Below, piece after piece: positions 15,560 through 24,542 of a DNA stretch of 64,000 nucleotides. The notes below the pieces were generated by a model, which saw only the letters and a list, made by a program, of their open reading frames with translations, was not told the origin of the DNA and ran no database searches. Origin of the DNA: AC-69 sp050692435 (GTDB lineage: Bacteria; Actinomycetota; UBA4738; HRBIN12); contig JBOGVG010000103.1 of NCBI GenBank assembly GCA_050692435.1, positions 1-64,000 on the forward strand. The letters run 5' to 3'. Numbering within the stretch: the first letter of the stretch is position 1; each line of letters opens with the position of its first letter. A program made the translations under genes and the position numbers.

Positions 15560-16969
15560 TCAGGACGAGGCCGGGATGCCCTCCCCCTCGGCCCACTCGT
15601 CGAGGAGCCGGTAGGCCTCGTCCTTCTCGATGGGACCACGCTCCAGGCGAAGCTCCATGAGGTGCTCGAGGGCCTCCCCCACCACCGGGCCGGGTCCGAT
15701 ACCGAGGTGGGCCATGACCTCGTTGCCGTCGAGCGGCGGCCGGATGGCCTCCAGGTTCTCCTCCTCGGCCAGGTGCGCGATCCGCTCCTCCAGCTGGTCC
15801 TGGAGGGACTGGAACTGCTTGGCCCTGAACCGGTTCCCCGTGGTGACGTCGGCCCGGGTTAGCTGGTTCAGCTTGTCGAGGAGCGGCCCGGCGTCGCGAA
15901 CGTACCGGCGCACGGCGCTGTCGGTCCACCCCTCCCCGTACCCGTGGAACCGGAGATGCATCTCCACCAGCTTGCGCACGTTGTCCACGAGGCTGTTCGG
16001 GTAGCGAAGCGCGCGCAGCCGCTCCTCGACCATCCGGGCCCCGACCACCTCGTGGTGGTGGAACTGCACGCCCTCCGGCGTGACCTGCCGTGTCCGGGGC
16101 TTCCCGATGTCGTGTAGCAGGGCGGCCAGGCGGACCTCCAGGTCGGTGGGGTCGCACCGCTCCACCACCGCCAGGGTGTGGTGAAAGACGTCCTTGTGCT
16201 TGTGGACCGGGTCCTGCTCCAGCATCAGCGCCGGGAGCTCGGGCAGGAACTCCTCGGCCAGGCCGGTGTTCACGACGAGCTCCAGGCCCTTGGACGGCTT
16301 CGCCGAAAGCAGCAGCTTCGAGAGCTCGTCTGAGATCCGCTCCAAGGACACGATGCGCAGCCGCTCGCGCAGGCGCTTGATCGCCTCCACCACCCTCGGT
16401 GCCGGCGTGAGGTCGAGCTGCGAGACGAACCGTGCCGCCCGCAGCATCCGCAGAGGGTCGTCGGAGAAGGCGACCTCGGGATCGAGCGGCGTATCCAGCC
16501 GCTTCGCCGCCAAGGCCTTGACCCCACCGAACGGATCGAGGAACTCGCCGTCCGGCAGGCGCACCGCCATGGCGTTGATCGTGAAGTCCCGGCGGGACAG
16601 GTCGGTGTGGATGTCGCGGGCGAAGGTGACCGACGGCTTGCGGGTGTCCTCCGGATAGACCTCCTCGCGGAACGTCGTGATCTCCATGTGCACGTCGCCC
16701 TTTCGGGCCCCGACCGTCCCGAACCGCACGCCGATCAGCTTGCGACTGTTGGCCCATCCCTGAAGGAGCTTGATGGTCTGCCGGGGTGGGGCGTCGGTGG
16801 CCAGGTCGAACTCCGCGCCCTCGCGCGCCTGCCCGAGCAGCAGGTCGCGAACCACCCCGCCCACCAGGTACAGCTCGTGCCCGGCCATGCGGAACCGCTC
16901 GCCGAGCTCCGTGGCGAGAGGAGGGACCTCCAGGCGCGCGCCCTCGTTCGGGCGCGTGGGACGGGCCAT
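15560..16969 (-). CDS. CCA tRNA nucleotidyltransferase with HD domain (PcnA/Rv3907c type)
   Basis: 469 residues from the ATG at 16969. The head domain has LVGGVVRDLLLG near 37, catalytic carboxylates in EFDLATDA near 55, RRDFTINAMAVR near 125 and DPLRMLRAARF near 170. The C-terminal half carries an HD phosphohydrolase domain (HHTLAVVERC, LLHDIGKPRTRQ) and a tRNA-binding region. It adds or repairs the 3'-CCA of tRNAs, consistent with tRNA-Ile in this window not encoding CCA. Position and strand match Rv3907c, the left edge of the conserved origin block. A TATCCT hexamer (16984 to 16979) lies 9 nt before the start, suggesting a leaderless message. Confidence 0.92.
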   Translation of the reverse strand: MARPTRPNEGARLEVPPLATELGERFRMAGHELYLVGGVVRDLLLGQAREGAEFDLATDAPPRQTIKLLQGWANSRKLIGVRFGTVGARKGDVHMEITTFREEVYPEDTRKPSVTFARDIHTDLSRRDFTINAMAVRLPDGEFLDPFGGVKALAAKRLDTPLDPEVAFSDDPLRMLRAARFVSQLDLTPAPRVVEAIKRLRERLRIVSLERISDELSKLLLSAKPSKGLELVVNTGLAEEFLPELPALMLEQDPVHKHKDVFHHTLAVVERCDPTDLEVRLAALLHDIGKPRTRQVTPEGVQFHHHEVVGARMVEERLRALRYPNSLVDNVRKLVEMHLRFHGYGEGWTDSAVRRYVRDAGPLLDKLNQLTRADVTTGNRFRAKQFQSLQDQLEERIAHLAEEENLEAIRPPLDGNEVMAHLGIGPGPVVGEALEHLMELRLERGPIEKDEAYRLLDEWAEGEGIPASS

Positions 16970-16978
16970 GACCCGGTC

Positions 16979-17015
16979 AGGATACCCCCGGCCCCCACCG
17001 GCCCTGCGGTACCGT
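16979..17015. promoter_or_regulatory. Divergent leaderless-type -10 elements (pcnA-like gene and HExxH gene)
   Basis: On the minus strand TATCCT (16984 to 16979) lies 9 nt before the ATG of the CCA enzyme. On the plus strand TACCGT (17010-17015) lies 6 nt before the ATG at 17022. Only 52 bp separate the two start codons, and no ribosome-binding site is evident for either gene. Confidence 0.5.
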
Positions 17016-17021
17016 CGCGCC

Positions 17022-17387
17022 ATGGCGGCCGTCTTGGGGTTCGTGTGGACGCTTCCCAACACCGTCGTCGGGCTGGTGCTCGGCCTGTTCACGTTCCAGC
17101 CGCCCCGGATCCACGGCGGCGCGCTCGTGTTCGACCGGGCGCCCCGGGGCCTCTCCTTGCTGATGTCGAAGATGAACCGGAGCGCGATGACCGTCGGCTT
17201 CGTGATCCTTTCGGCCGTGCCGGTGGAGGGAGTGCTCCTCGAGCACGAACTGCACCACATCCGGCAGTACTGCCGGTGGGGACCGCTGTTCATCCCGGCG
17301 TACTTCGCGCTGGCCGTGCCGTTCGGTTACCGGCGGCATCCGTTCGAGCGGGCGGCGCGCCGAGCCGCGGGGGAGCCCGACCGTTAG
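17022..17387 (+). CDS. Small protein with HExxH motif, function unknown
   Basis: 121 residues from the ATG at 17022. A hydrophobic N-terminus (AAVLGFVWTLPNTVVGLVLG) is followed by a central segment ending in EGVLLEHELHHIRQYCRWGP. There HELHH at about residues 74-78 fits the zinc-peptidase pattern HExxH, next to IRQY and a hydrophobic stretch (FIPAYFALAVPFGY). It resembles uncharacterised short proteins annotated only by this motif. Without a third ligand in a known position, peptidase activity is unproven. Its stop overlaps the pilT stop on the other strand. Confidence 0.75.
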   Translation: MAAVLGFVWTLPNTVVGLVLGLFTFQPPRIHGGALVFDRAPRGLSLLMSKMNRSAMTVGFVILSAVPVEGVLLEHELHHIRQYCRWGPLFIPAYFALAVPFGYRRHPFERAARRAAGEPDR

Positions 17388-18472
17388 ATCAGCTGCGGGG
17401 TCCCCCGCGTCATGACGCCGCTCAGCGCGAGGTTGAAGTCATGGGGGTTGGTTGAGGCCCGCCGAGCGTCCTCCTCACTGACGATGCCCTCCTTCGTCAG
17501 CCTCACCAGGTCCTGGTCGAAGGTCTGCATCCCGTAGTAGCCGCCCTCCGCCATGATGTCGCGGATCTCGGTGGTGGCCTCGGGGTCGACGATCCTGTCG
17601 TAGACGCGACCGTTCGCGATCAGCACCTCCACCGTTGGAACCCGGCCCTTGCCGTCGGACCGCGGCACCAGCCGCTGGGACACGATGCCCCGAAGCGCCC
17701 CGGCGAACGACGTGCGCACCTCCTTCTGCTGCGTCGGGGGGAACAGGTCGAGCAACCGGTTGATGGTCTCGGTGGCGTCGATCGTGTGCATCGTGGAGAT
17801 GACGAGGTGGCCCGTCTCCGCGGCCTGGATGGCCGAGAGCGCCGAGTCGGGGTCCCGGATCTCGCCGATGAAGATGATGTCCGGGTCCTGCCGGATCACG
17901 CGCTTGAGGGCCACCGCGTACGACTCGGTGTCCAGGCCGAGCTCGCGCTGCTGGATGATCGACATGTCGTCGTCGTGGACGACCTCGATAGGGTCCTCGA
18001 CGGTCAGGATGTGCGCTCGACGCGTCCGATTGATGTGCCCGATCATCGCGGCGATGCTGGTGGTCTTCCCGGTGCCCGTGGGCCCCGTCAGGAGCACCAG
18101 GCCCCGGCTCGAGTCGGCCAGGTCCTTGATGACCATCGGGAGGCCCAGCTCCTCGAAGGTCGGGACCTCGGCACGCACCCGACGGACGGCCACGCTGATC
18201 ACGCCCCGCTGGCGGAACACGTTCACCCGGAACCGTCCTACGCCGGGTAGGGAGTACCCGAAGTCGGCCTCGTTCGTGGACGCGAACTCCCGAACCTTGT
18301 GGTCGGGCATAAGCGTCGCGGCGAACGTCTGTGTATCGGTCCCGCTGAGGCCAGGGTAGGACGTCGGATGCAGCGTCCCATCCACTCGGATGAACGGGAC
18401 GTTGCCGACCTTCAGGTGAAGGTCGCTGGCCCCCATCTCGACGGTGTGGCGGAGCAGCTCGTTGACGTCCAT
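17384..18472 (-). CDS. pilT: PilT-like twitching/retraction ATPase
   Basis: 362 residues from the ATG at 18472. The PAS-like N-terminal domain (ELLRHTVEMGASDLHLKVGN) is followed by the RecA-like core: Walker A GPTGTGKTTS near 135, Asp box RQDPDIIFIGEIRD near 200, Walker B/His box ETGHLVISTMHT near 225. The C-terminal AIRNLIRE retraction motif of classical PilT is not conserved here (RVYDRIVDPEATTEIRD at the equivalent place). No pilin, PilB, PilC or prepilin peptidase gene lies nearby. It is 7 bp downstream of the dedA-type gene and probably cotranscribed with it. Confidence 0.9.
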   Translation of the reverse strand: MDVNELLRHTVEMGASDLHLKVGNVPFIRVDGTLHPTSYPGLSGTDTQTFAATLMPDHKVREFASTNEADFGYSLPGVGRFRVNVFRQRGVISVAVRRVRAEVPTFEELGLPMVIKDLADSSRGLVLLTGPTGTGKTTSIAAMIGHINRTRRAHILTVEDPIEVVHDDDMSIIQQRELGLDTESYAVALKRVIRQDPDIIFIGEIRDPDSALSAIQAAETGHLVISTMHTIDATETINRLLDLFPPTQQKEVRTSFAGALRGIVSQRLVPRSDGKGRVPTVEVLIANGRVYDRIVDPEATTEIRDIMAEGGYYGMQTFDQDLVRLTKEGIVSEEDARRASTNPHDFNLALSGVMTRGTPQLI

Positions 18473-18479
18473 CCCGACT

Positions 18480-19178
18480 TCAGTCGTCGGCCGGTTCGCC
18501 CTCCGGCTTGAGGTCGGAGGGCCTCCCGAGCCCATCCGTCGACTCCAGATCGGGCAGCTGCTTCTCGACGGCCCGGTGCGAGGCCCGAAGCCTCGAAGCC
18601 CCGATCAGGAGCAGCAGGACCATCAGGACGACCAGCCCGGCGGGGGTGACGTACCGCTCCCACCGCGCGTAGCTCGCCCCGATCACGTACCCCAGGATCG
18701 AATGGCCTACCCCCCAGATGACCGCCCCGGCAACGTCGTACATCAGGAACCGGCGCCACCGCATGGCGGCAACGCCGGCCAGGATGAACCCCATGCTCCT
18801 CACGAACGGGATGAACCGGCCGAAGAACACGGTCTTGCCGCCGTGGGACCGGTAGTAGCGGTCGGCCTTCTCCAGTCGCTCCGGCGTGATGAACAGCTTG
18901 CCGCCGTGGCGCTCCAGGAACCCTCGACCGAACCGCCGGCCGATCACGTAGCCGACGTTGTCGCCGAGGATGGCGCCGAAGCAGGCCGCGAAGGCAACCC
19001 ACGCGAGCGAAAGGTCGCCGATGCTCGCATAGAATCCGCCGATGATGACGAGGGTCTCGCCGGGGACGATGACCCCCGCCCCCACGGAGTTCTCCAGGAA
19101 CGTGCCCCCCCCCACGATCAGGTAGCCCCACGGCACGGAGAGATACGGGCGGAGGAAGTCGATGATGCGGTCGACCAC
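18480..19178 (-). CDS. DedA family membrane protein
   Basis: 232 residues from the GTG at 19178; a GTG at 19208 is in frame but would place the -10 inside the coding region. DedA/SNARE-associated motifs are present: ENSVGAGVIVPGETLVIIGG near 30, GAILGDNVGYVIGRRFGRGF near 70, GRFIPFVRSMGFILAGVAAM near 118. It has five to six transmembrane segments and a charged C-terminal tail. DedA proteins act in lipid or undecaprenyl-phosphate translocation and proton-motive-force homeostasis. TATACT lies 8 nt before the GTG, so the transcript is probably leaderless. Confidence 0.87.
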   Translation of the reverse strand: MVDRIIDFLRPYLSVPWGYLIVGGGTFLENSVGAGVIVPGETLVIIGGFYASIGDLSLAWVAFAACFGAILGDNVGYVIGRRFGRGFLERHGGKLFITPERLEKADRYYRSHGGKTVFFGRFIPFVRSMGFILAGVAAMRWRRFLMYDVAGAVIWGVGHSILGYVIGASYARWERYVTPAGLVVLMVLLLLIGASRLRASHRAVEKQLPDLESTDGLGRPSDLKPEGEPADD

Positions 19179-19186
19179 GGGTGGCC

Positions 19187-19194
19187 AGTATAGG
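19187..19194. promoter_or_regulatory. Overlapping divergent -10 elements for dedA and nudix genes
   Basis: On the minus strand TATACT (19192 to 19187) is 8 nt before the DedA GTG. On the plus strand TATAGG (19189-19194) could serve the nudix gene with a leader of about 17 nt. Transcription in the two directions probably competes. Confidence 0.5.
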
Positions 19195-19217
19195 TGGGGC
19201 CCTCGCACCGGCCTTCG

Positions 19218-19643
19218 ATGAAGACACGGAGCGAGGTCTCGGCCGGTGGCGTCGTGTATCGACGGGTGGGCGATGCGATCGAGGTGGCCCTGGCGGCCCG
19301 CCGGACCCGCCGGGGCGAACTGGCGTGGGGCCTACCCAAGGGCGAGATCGAGCCAGACGAGACCGCCGAGCAAGCAGCCGTCCGAGAGGTTCACGAGGAG
19401 ACCGGCCTGGAGGCCGAGATCGAGGCATCGCTCGGAGACATCCGGTACTTCTACGTCTGGGAAGGGGTCCGGATCCGCAAGGCCGTTCGGTTCTTCCTCA
19501 TGTGCGCGACCGGGGGCGACGTCTCGCTCCATGACCACGAGATGGAGGACGTGCGGTGGTTCCCGCTCCCCGTCGCCCTTCGCCGTGCCGCTTATCGCGG
19601 GGAGCGCGAGGTCCTGGAACGGGCTTCGAACCGGTTGGCATGA
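19218..19643 (+). CDS. Nudix hydrolase (MutT-like)
   Basis: 141 residues from the ATG at 19218 (MKTRSEVSAGGVVYR). The Nudix box GEIEPDETAEQAAVREVHEE, followed by TGL, matches Gx5Ex7REUxEExGU completely, so hydrolysis of a nucleoside-diphosphate derivative is expected. The gene holds the position of mutT4 (Rv3908) in the mycobacterial origin cluster, directly after the pcnA-like gene apart from the inserted PilT/DedA genes. Its stop overlaps the next start (ATGA). The exact substrate is unknown. Confidence 0.88.
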   Translation: MKTRSEVSAGGVVYRRVGDAIEVALAARRTRRGELAWGLPKGEIEPDETAEQAAVREVHEETGLEAEIEASLGDIRYFYVWEGVRIRKAVRFFLMCATGGDVSLHDHEMEDVRWFPLPVALRRAAYRGEREVLERASNRLA

Positions 19644-20416
19644 CCCCGCTCCAGGTATTCGCCGGCGCCCTCGTGGGGTTCATCGCCGGCATCCTGTCCG
19701 GCCTGTTCGGGGTAGGCGGAGGGACCGTCACCACCCCGGCCATCAACGTCTTCCTGGGCGGCACGGCCATCCAGGCCGTGGCCACCCCGCTCCCGGCGAT
19801 CTTCCCCACCTCGCTGGTGGGCGCCATCACCTACGGGCGGGCCGGAGAGGTGAGCTTCCGGGCCTTCGGGTGGGCCGTGGGGCCGGGGGTCGCCGGAGCG
19901 ATCATCGGGGCTGGCCTCACCGACGCGGTGAACGCCCACCTCCTCCTGGTGATCACGGCCGTGCTGATCGGCTGGACGGCGGTGCAGGTCATCCGAGACA
20001 GGCGCCCCCGAACGGCCTGGGAGCGGGGAAAGACTCCGGGGTGGAAGTACGGGGCCATCGGGTTCGTGGCCGGCTTCGTGTCCGGGCTCCTCGGGCTGGG
20101 CGGAGGGATCGTGATGGTGCCGGCGTTCACCGCGATCCTGGGGATGCCGCTGAAGCGCGCCCTCGGCACCTCGCTCGTCACGATCGCGGCCCTGGTGATC
20201 CCGGGGACCATCGTCCACGCCGTCCTCGGCCACATCGACTGGGCCATCTTCCTCGTCCTCACCATCGGCGTGGTCCCCGGGGCCAGGATCGGAGCGCAGG
20301 TCGCGCTGGGGGCGAAGGAACGCCCGCTCCGCCTGGCGGTGGGCGCCTTCCTGTTCGCCGTCGCAGTCCTGTACGGCGTTCGGGAGCTGGCCGCCCTCGT
20401 TGGGGCCTCCGGGTAG
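19640..20416 (+). CDS. TauE/SafE family membrane permease
   Basis: 258 residues, about eight transmembrane helices. Both internally repeated family motifs appear: GFIAGILSGLFGVGGGTVTTP near residue 12 and GFVAGFVSGLLGLGGGIVMVP near 140. The family exports sulfite, sulfoacetate and related organosulfur or organic anions. It is ATGA-coupled to the nudix gene. It is an insertion relative to the Rv3908-Rv3909 order of M. tuberculosis. Confidence 0.88.
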   Translation: MTPLQVFAGALVGFIAGILSGLFGVGGGTVTTPAINVFLGGTAIQAVATPLPAIFPTSLVGAITYGRAGEVSFRAFGWAVGPGVAGAIIGAGLTDAVNAHLLLVITAVLIGWTAVQVIRDRRPRTAWERGKTPGWKYGAIGFVAGFVSGLLGLGGGIVMVPAFTAILGMPLKRALGTSLVTIAALVIPGTIVHAVLGHIDWAIFLVLTIGVVPGARIGAQVALGAKERPLRLAVGAFLFAVAVLYGVRELAALVGASG

Positions 20417-20432
20417 GATGGGCCCGCCGACC

Positions 20433-22460
20433 ATGCACCGGCTCGCCGCGTCCCTCCTCGCCCTGTCCATATGGTTGCTCCTTCCCCTGCCGCAGGGGCA
20501 GGCGGAGGCCCCGGAGCCGCTCGTTCGCCTCACGCTGGTCAGCCAGATCCCGTGGAACTCCATCAGCCAGCGCGAGCTCGACGTCGAGGTTCGCGCGGAG
20601 AATCTGGGCTTCGAGCCCATCGGCGAGCTCTCGATCGGATGGACCCTGTGGGGCCCGGTGTTCGAACGCATCAACTACGAGCGATCCCTGGTGGCCGATC
20701 CGGAGGACGCGGTGACGATCGACGGAGACACCCTGCCCCAGAACGGGACGATCGAGCCCGGCAGGTCCCGCGTGTTCACTGTGAGGCTCGCCCTCGATTC
20801 GGAAGGGATCGCCACGGACACGTCGCTGATCTATCCGCTGAAGATCGACCTTCGGAGCAGCTTCACCTCGCTCGCCGCCATCCGGACCCCGGTCATCTTC
20901 CTGGTGCGGCAGCCGGAGATCCCACTCAGCCTCGCCTGGACCTTCGTGCTGCACGAGCCCATTGGGTTCGGCCCGGACGGGGTGTTCACGTCCACCGCGC
21001 TCGAGCAGGAGCTCGCCACCGGCGGGGGCCTCGCCGGCCAGATCCGGTCGTTGCTGACCCTCACCCAGGACGGCTCGCAGACGCCGATCGGGGTGGCCGT
21101 CTCTCCGACCCTGCTCACGAACCTGGTGCGCATGCGAGATGGGTACATCGTGATGGACGAAGGGCAACGTCGGCAGGTCAAGGCTGGCGAAGGGGGGGCG
21201 GGCGCGGCTGCCCAGGCCCTCGCGGGCCTGCGGCAGATCGCGGCCGCCCCCGAGATCGAGCTGTCGGCCCTGCCCTTCGCCGCGCCCAGCCTCCCCGCCC
21301 TAGCCGCGAGCGGGCTCTGGGCGGACCTCACCACGCAGCTCGAACGGGGTCGCCAGACCGTGGCTACCGCGCTCGGCCGAACCCCCAACCCCGCCATCCT
21401 CCGTCCGCCCGGCTCGGTGGTGGACCAGGCGAGCCTGGACCAGCTCCCCGGCCAGGGGGTGACCCTCCTCCTGCTCGACGACTGGGCCGCACCACCGCCG
21501 CCGCAACCTCTCGGCTTCGTGGCACCCCCCGCCACCTCGCTCCCCGCGGGCGGTGGGGAGATCGGCGCGCTCGTCTCCGACGCGGACGTCCAGGCCCTGT
21601 TCGGCTGGGAGCTGATGACCGAGGATCCCGTGCTCGGCGCCCAGGCCATCCTGGGCGAGCTCGCGCAAATCTGGCTGGAACAGCCGGGGGTTGAGCGAGG
21701 GATCGCCGTCACGTTCCCTGATGCGTTCGACCCACCCGGCGCCTTGTTCGGTCCGTTGGTGCGGGGGATCGCCGCCGCCCCCTGGGTTCGCAAGACCACC
21801 GCCACAGCCCTGTCCCAGGCCTTCCCCCCGCCCGGGCCGGGGCAGCTCACACCGGCGCTGTCCCCGACCTTCCCTCGTGAGTACGTGGAGACCATCAAGC
21901 AAACGCGCCGCCGGATCCGCATCTACCGTTCCATGCTCGTTGACGAGAGCGATGAGCCCGACCGGCTCGAGACGCTGCTGCTCCTGGCGGAATCCGGCCA
22001 GTTCCTGGACGACAAGACCACCGGCTCCTGGTTCGCCCGCTACGCCCGCGACTCGGTGGGGGCGATCTTCAACGCGATCCGTCCAGACACGGATCAGGTG
22101 ATCACGCTGACCTCCAGCGCCGGCAGGGGGATCCCGATGCGCGTGACGAACGGGAACGACGAGCCCGTCCGCGTCACGATCAGGCTGGTCTCGCCGCACC
22201 TCCAGGGCACCCCCGAGTCGTCGACGGTCCTCGACGCGCGGTCCACACGAACGGTGAACTTCGACGTGTCGCTGACCACCACCGGGCGGTTCCCGGTGGA
22301 CGTGCAGATCGCGTCGCCCTCGGGCCGGATGATCGGCGAGAGCACCTTGATCGTGAGATCCACGGCGTACAACCGGATCGCGCTCATCATCACCTTCGGC
22401 GCGGCGGCGGTGGCCTTGCTCGTGTGGGCCAGGAGGTTCCTGCCACGTCGGACCGGGTGA
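20433..22460 (+). CDS. DUF6049 family exported membrane protein (Rv3909-like)
   Basis: 675 residues from the ATG at 20433; an ATG at 20418 and a TTG at 20400 are alternatives. The signal peptide is HRLAASLLALSIWLLLPLPQ, followed by a long extracellular portion with a beta-rich N-terminal part and a middle segment resembling glycoside-hydrolase-type folds. A single C-terminal transmembrane helix (IALIITFGAAAVALLVWA) and a basic tail complete it. Large one-helix proteins of this kind sit immediately upstream of murJ across Actinobacteria (Rv3909 in M. tuberculosis). It is coupled to murJ by GTGA, supporting a role in envelope assembly. Confidence 0.82.
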   Translation: MHRLAASLLALSIWLLLPLPQGQAEAPEPLVRLTLVSQIPWNSISQRELDVEVRAENLGFEPIGELSIGWTLWGPVFERINYERSLVADPEDAVTIDGDTLPQNGTIEPGRSRVFTVRLALDSEGIATDTSLIYPLKIDLRSSFTSLAAIRTPVIFLVRQPEIPLSLAWTFVLHEPIGFGPDGVFTSTALEQELATGGGLAGQIRSLLTLTQDGSQTPIGVAVSPTLLTNLVRMRDGYIVMDEGQRRQVKAGEGGAGAAAQALAGLRQIAAAPEIELSALPFAAPSLPALAASGLWADLTTQLERGRQTVATALGRTPNPAILRPPGSVVDQASLDQLPGQGVTLLLLDDWAAPPPPQPLGFVAPPATSLPAGGGEIGALVSDADVQALFGWELMTEDPVLGAQAILGELAQIWLEQPGVERGIAVTFPDAFDPPGALFGPLVRGIAAAPWVRKTTATALSQAFPPPGPGQLTPALSPTFPREYVETIKQTRRRIRIYRSMLVDESDEPDRLETLLLLAESGQFLDDKTTGSWFARYARDSVGAIFNAIRPDTDQVITLTSSAGRGIPMRVTNGNDEPVRVTIRLVSPHLQGTPESSTVLDARSTRTVNFDVSLTTTGRFPVDVQIASPSGRMIGESTLIVRSTAYNRIALIITFGAAAVALLVWARRFLPRRTG

Positions 22461-24103
22461 CCCCGGACGCCCCGGAGGCCGGCGAGCTCCCACCGGAGGA
22501 CTCACAGGGGTCGTTCGTCCGCAGCACCGCGGTGATGTCGGTGGGAACGGCGCTGTCGCGCGTCACGGGGTTCCTACGCTTGGCGGCCATGGCGTACGCG
22601 CTCGGCATCTCTGAGACGCGTCTGGCGGACGCCTACAACATCGCCAACATCACGCCGAACATCATCTACGAGCTCGCCCTCGGTGGGATCCTGACGTCGG
22701 TGTTCGTCCCGGTATTCGTGGAGTGGCTCCAGAGCCGGGGTCGTGAACAAGCATGGGAGCTGGCCCGCCGGGCGCTCACGATCACCGCTATCTCGCTCGG
22801 CGCGATCGCCCTGCTCGGCGTGATCTTCGCTCCGTGGATCGTCCGCCTCTACACCGTGGGGGTGCCGGAGGACCAGCGCGCGGTGGTTAAGGAGCTCGCC
22901 TCGTTCTTCCTGAGATGGTTCATGCCGCAGATCGTCTTCTACGGAATCGGCGCGGCCGCCACCGGACTGCTGAACGCCCATAGACGGTTCGCCGTGCCGA
23001 TGTTCGCGCCGATCCTCAACAACCTCATCGTCGTCGGCACGTTCCTGACGTTCGCCGCGATGTCCCGGCCGGACCAGGCGGTCTTGGCTACCGGGCCGCA
23101 AAAGCTGGTTCTCGCCATCGGGACGACCCTGGGGGTCGTGGCGATGACCGCCGCGCTGTGGCCCTCGCTCCACCGCCTGGGGTTCCGGTTCGGGTGGCGG
23201 CCCGACTGGCGGGACGAGGCGGTGTCCCGCATCACCCAACTGGCGAAGTGGGTGATCGTGTACGTGGCGGCGAACCAGCTCGGATACCTCGTCGTCCTGA
23301 TCCTGGCGGCCCGGGTCCAGGGCGGGTACACGGCCTACGCCGCCGGGTTCATGCTGTTCCAGCTCCCGCACTCGATCTTCGTCGTCTCGGTGTTCACGGC
23401 GCTGCTGCCGGCGATGTCGTCGCGTTGGGTCGACGGCGATCGGGCCGGCTTCCGCGAGCTCCTGGCCGGGGGGATCAGGTGGACCGGGGTGCTCGTCGTG
23501 CCGGCCGCCCTGGGCTACCTGGCGCTGGCCGTCCCCATCGTCCGACTGCTCCTCGAGCACGGGGTGACCCGTCCGAGGAGCACCGAGCTCGTGGCCGGCG
23601 TCCTGGTGTTCTTCGCCGTCGGGCTGTTCTCCTTCTCCACGTTCCAGCTCCTTCTTCGCGCGTTCTACTCGATGCAGGACACCCGGACCCCGGCCCTGGT
23701 GAACATCTCGGCGGTAGGCCTGAACGTGGCGCTCGACTTGCTGTTCGTCTTGGTCCTCGACCTGGGGGTCCGAGGGTTGGCCCTGGGGCACGCCACCGCG
23801 TACACCTTTGGATCCATGGCGCTGGTCTTGATCGTCCGCCGCAGGCTGGGCGGGATCGACGGCAGGCGGATCCTGTCCGGCCTGACCCGGACGCTCCCCG
23901 CGGCCGCGGTCACGGCGGCGGCGGCGTGGGGGGTGGCCCGGCTCATCGAGGAACAGCTCGGCACCGTCACCCTAGGAGCACAGGCCCTCCAGGTGCTCGG
24001 GGCGGTCGCGGTGGGGGTGCTTGTCTTCGTGGCGACAGCGCTTATGTTCCGCATCGAGGAGGTCGATGTGGTGCGAAGGCAACTCGTCGCGAGGTGGAGG
24101 TGA
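22457..24103 (+). CDS. murJ: Lipid II flippase MurJ (MviN)
   Basis: 548 residues from the GTG at 22457, which overlaps the DUF6049 stop (GTGA). A hydrophilic N-terminus of about 30 residues precedes 14 transmembrane helices. Hallmarks are MSVGTALSRVTGFLRL near 37, ANITPNIIYELALGGILTSV near 65, and QIVFYGIGAAATGLLNAHRR near 165. MurJ flips lipid II across the membrane for peptidoglycan synthesis. In M. tuberculosis the orthologue Rv3910 is fused to a pseudokinase and extracellular domain; here those domains are a separate gene 450 bp downstream. Confidence 0.93.
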   Translation: MTPDAPEAGELPPEDSQGSFVRSTAVMSVGTALSRVTGFLRLAAMAYALGISETRLADAYNIANITPNIIYELALGGILTSVFVPVFVEWLQSRGREQAWELARRALTITAISLGAIALLGVIFAPWIVRLYTVGVPEDQRAVVKELASFFLRWFMPQIVFYGIGAAATGLLNAHRRFAVPMFAPILNNLIVVGTFLTFAAMSRPDQAVLATGPQKLVLAIGTTLGVVAMTAALWPSLHRLGFRFGWRPDWRDEAVSRITQLAKWVIVYVAANQLGYLVVLILAARVQGGYTAYAAGFMLFQLPHSIFVVSVFTALLPAMSSRWVDGDRAGFRELLAGGIRWTGVLVVPAALGYLALAVPIVRLLLEHGVTRPRSTELVAGVLVFFAVGLFSFSTFQLLLRAFYSMQDTRTPALVNISAVGLNVALDLLFVLVLDLGVRGLALGHATAYTFGSMALVLIVRRRLGGIDGRRILSGLTRTLPAAAVTAAAAWGVARLIEEQLGTVTLGAQALQVLGAVAVGVLVFVATALMFRIEEVDVVRRQLVARWR

Positions 24104-24510
24104 AGACGGTGGGGAGGCTGTCGGACGAGCGCGGGCTGGTCAGCAAGCTCGGGGTGATGTGGCTCGTCATCGTCGCGCTATTTGTGGTGGCCGCCTTCGA
24201 CACTGGCTCCATCGCCCTGACCAAGTTCAAGGTGGCCAGCGCCGCCGAAAAGGCGGCCTTCGAGGCGGCGGCCACGTACAAGGCGACCGGGAACCGCGAC
24301 AAGGCCCGCCTCACCGCGCTCGAACAACTGGAGCAGGAGGCCCCGGACGCCCGGCTCGCGAGGGACGGGTTCTCCATCAACCAGCGGACGGGAGAGGTCA
24401 CCGTGACCGCGGTGGACCGGGCCTCCACCCTGCTCGCCGGCCGCATCGGGTTCCTCAAGGAATTCACCAGGACGACCGCCACCGAGACCGCCGGCCCCTC
24501 GACGTTCTGA
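24100..24510 (+). CDS. TadE/G-like single-pass exported protein, function unknown
   Basis: 136 residues, GTG start overlapping the murJ stop (GTGA). N-terminus DERGLVSKLGVMWLVIVALF is a type III prepilin/TadE-like transmembrane start, followed by an outside domain rich in Ala/Lys/Glu helices (KFKVASAAEKAAFEAAATYK) and a beta segment (INQRTGEVTVTAVDRAS). It lies between murJ and the pseudokinase gene. I do not recognise a characterised homologue. It may be a small envelope factor working with MurJ. Confidence 0.75.
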   Translation: MKTVGRLSDERGLVSKLGVMWLVIVALFVVAAFDTGSIALTKFKVASAAEKAAFEAAATYKATGNRDKARLTALEQLEQEAPDARLARDGFSINQRTGEVTVTAVDRASTLLAGRIGFLKEFTRTTATETAGPSTF

Positions 24511-24542
24511 GCATCCAGGGCCGTCGGCCGGATGTCGCGACG

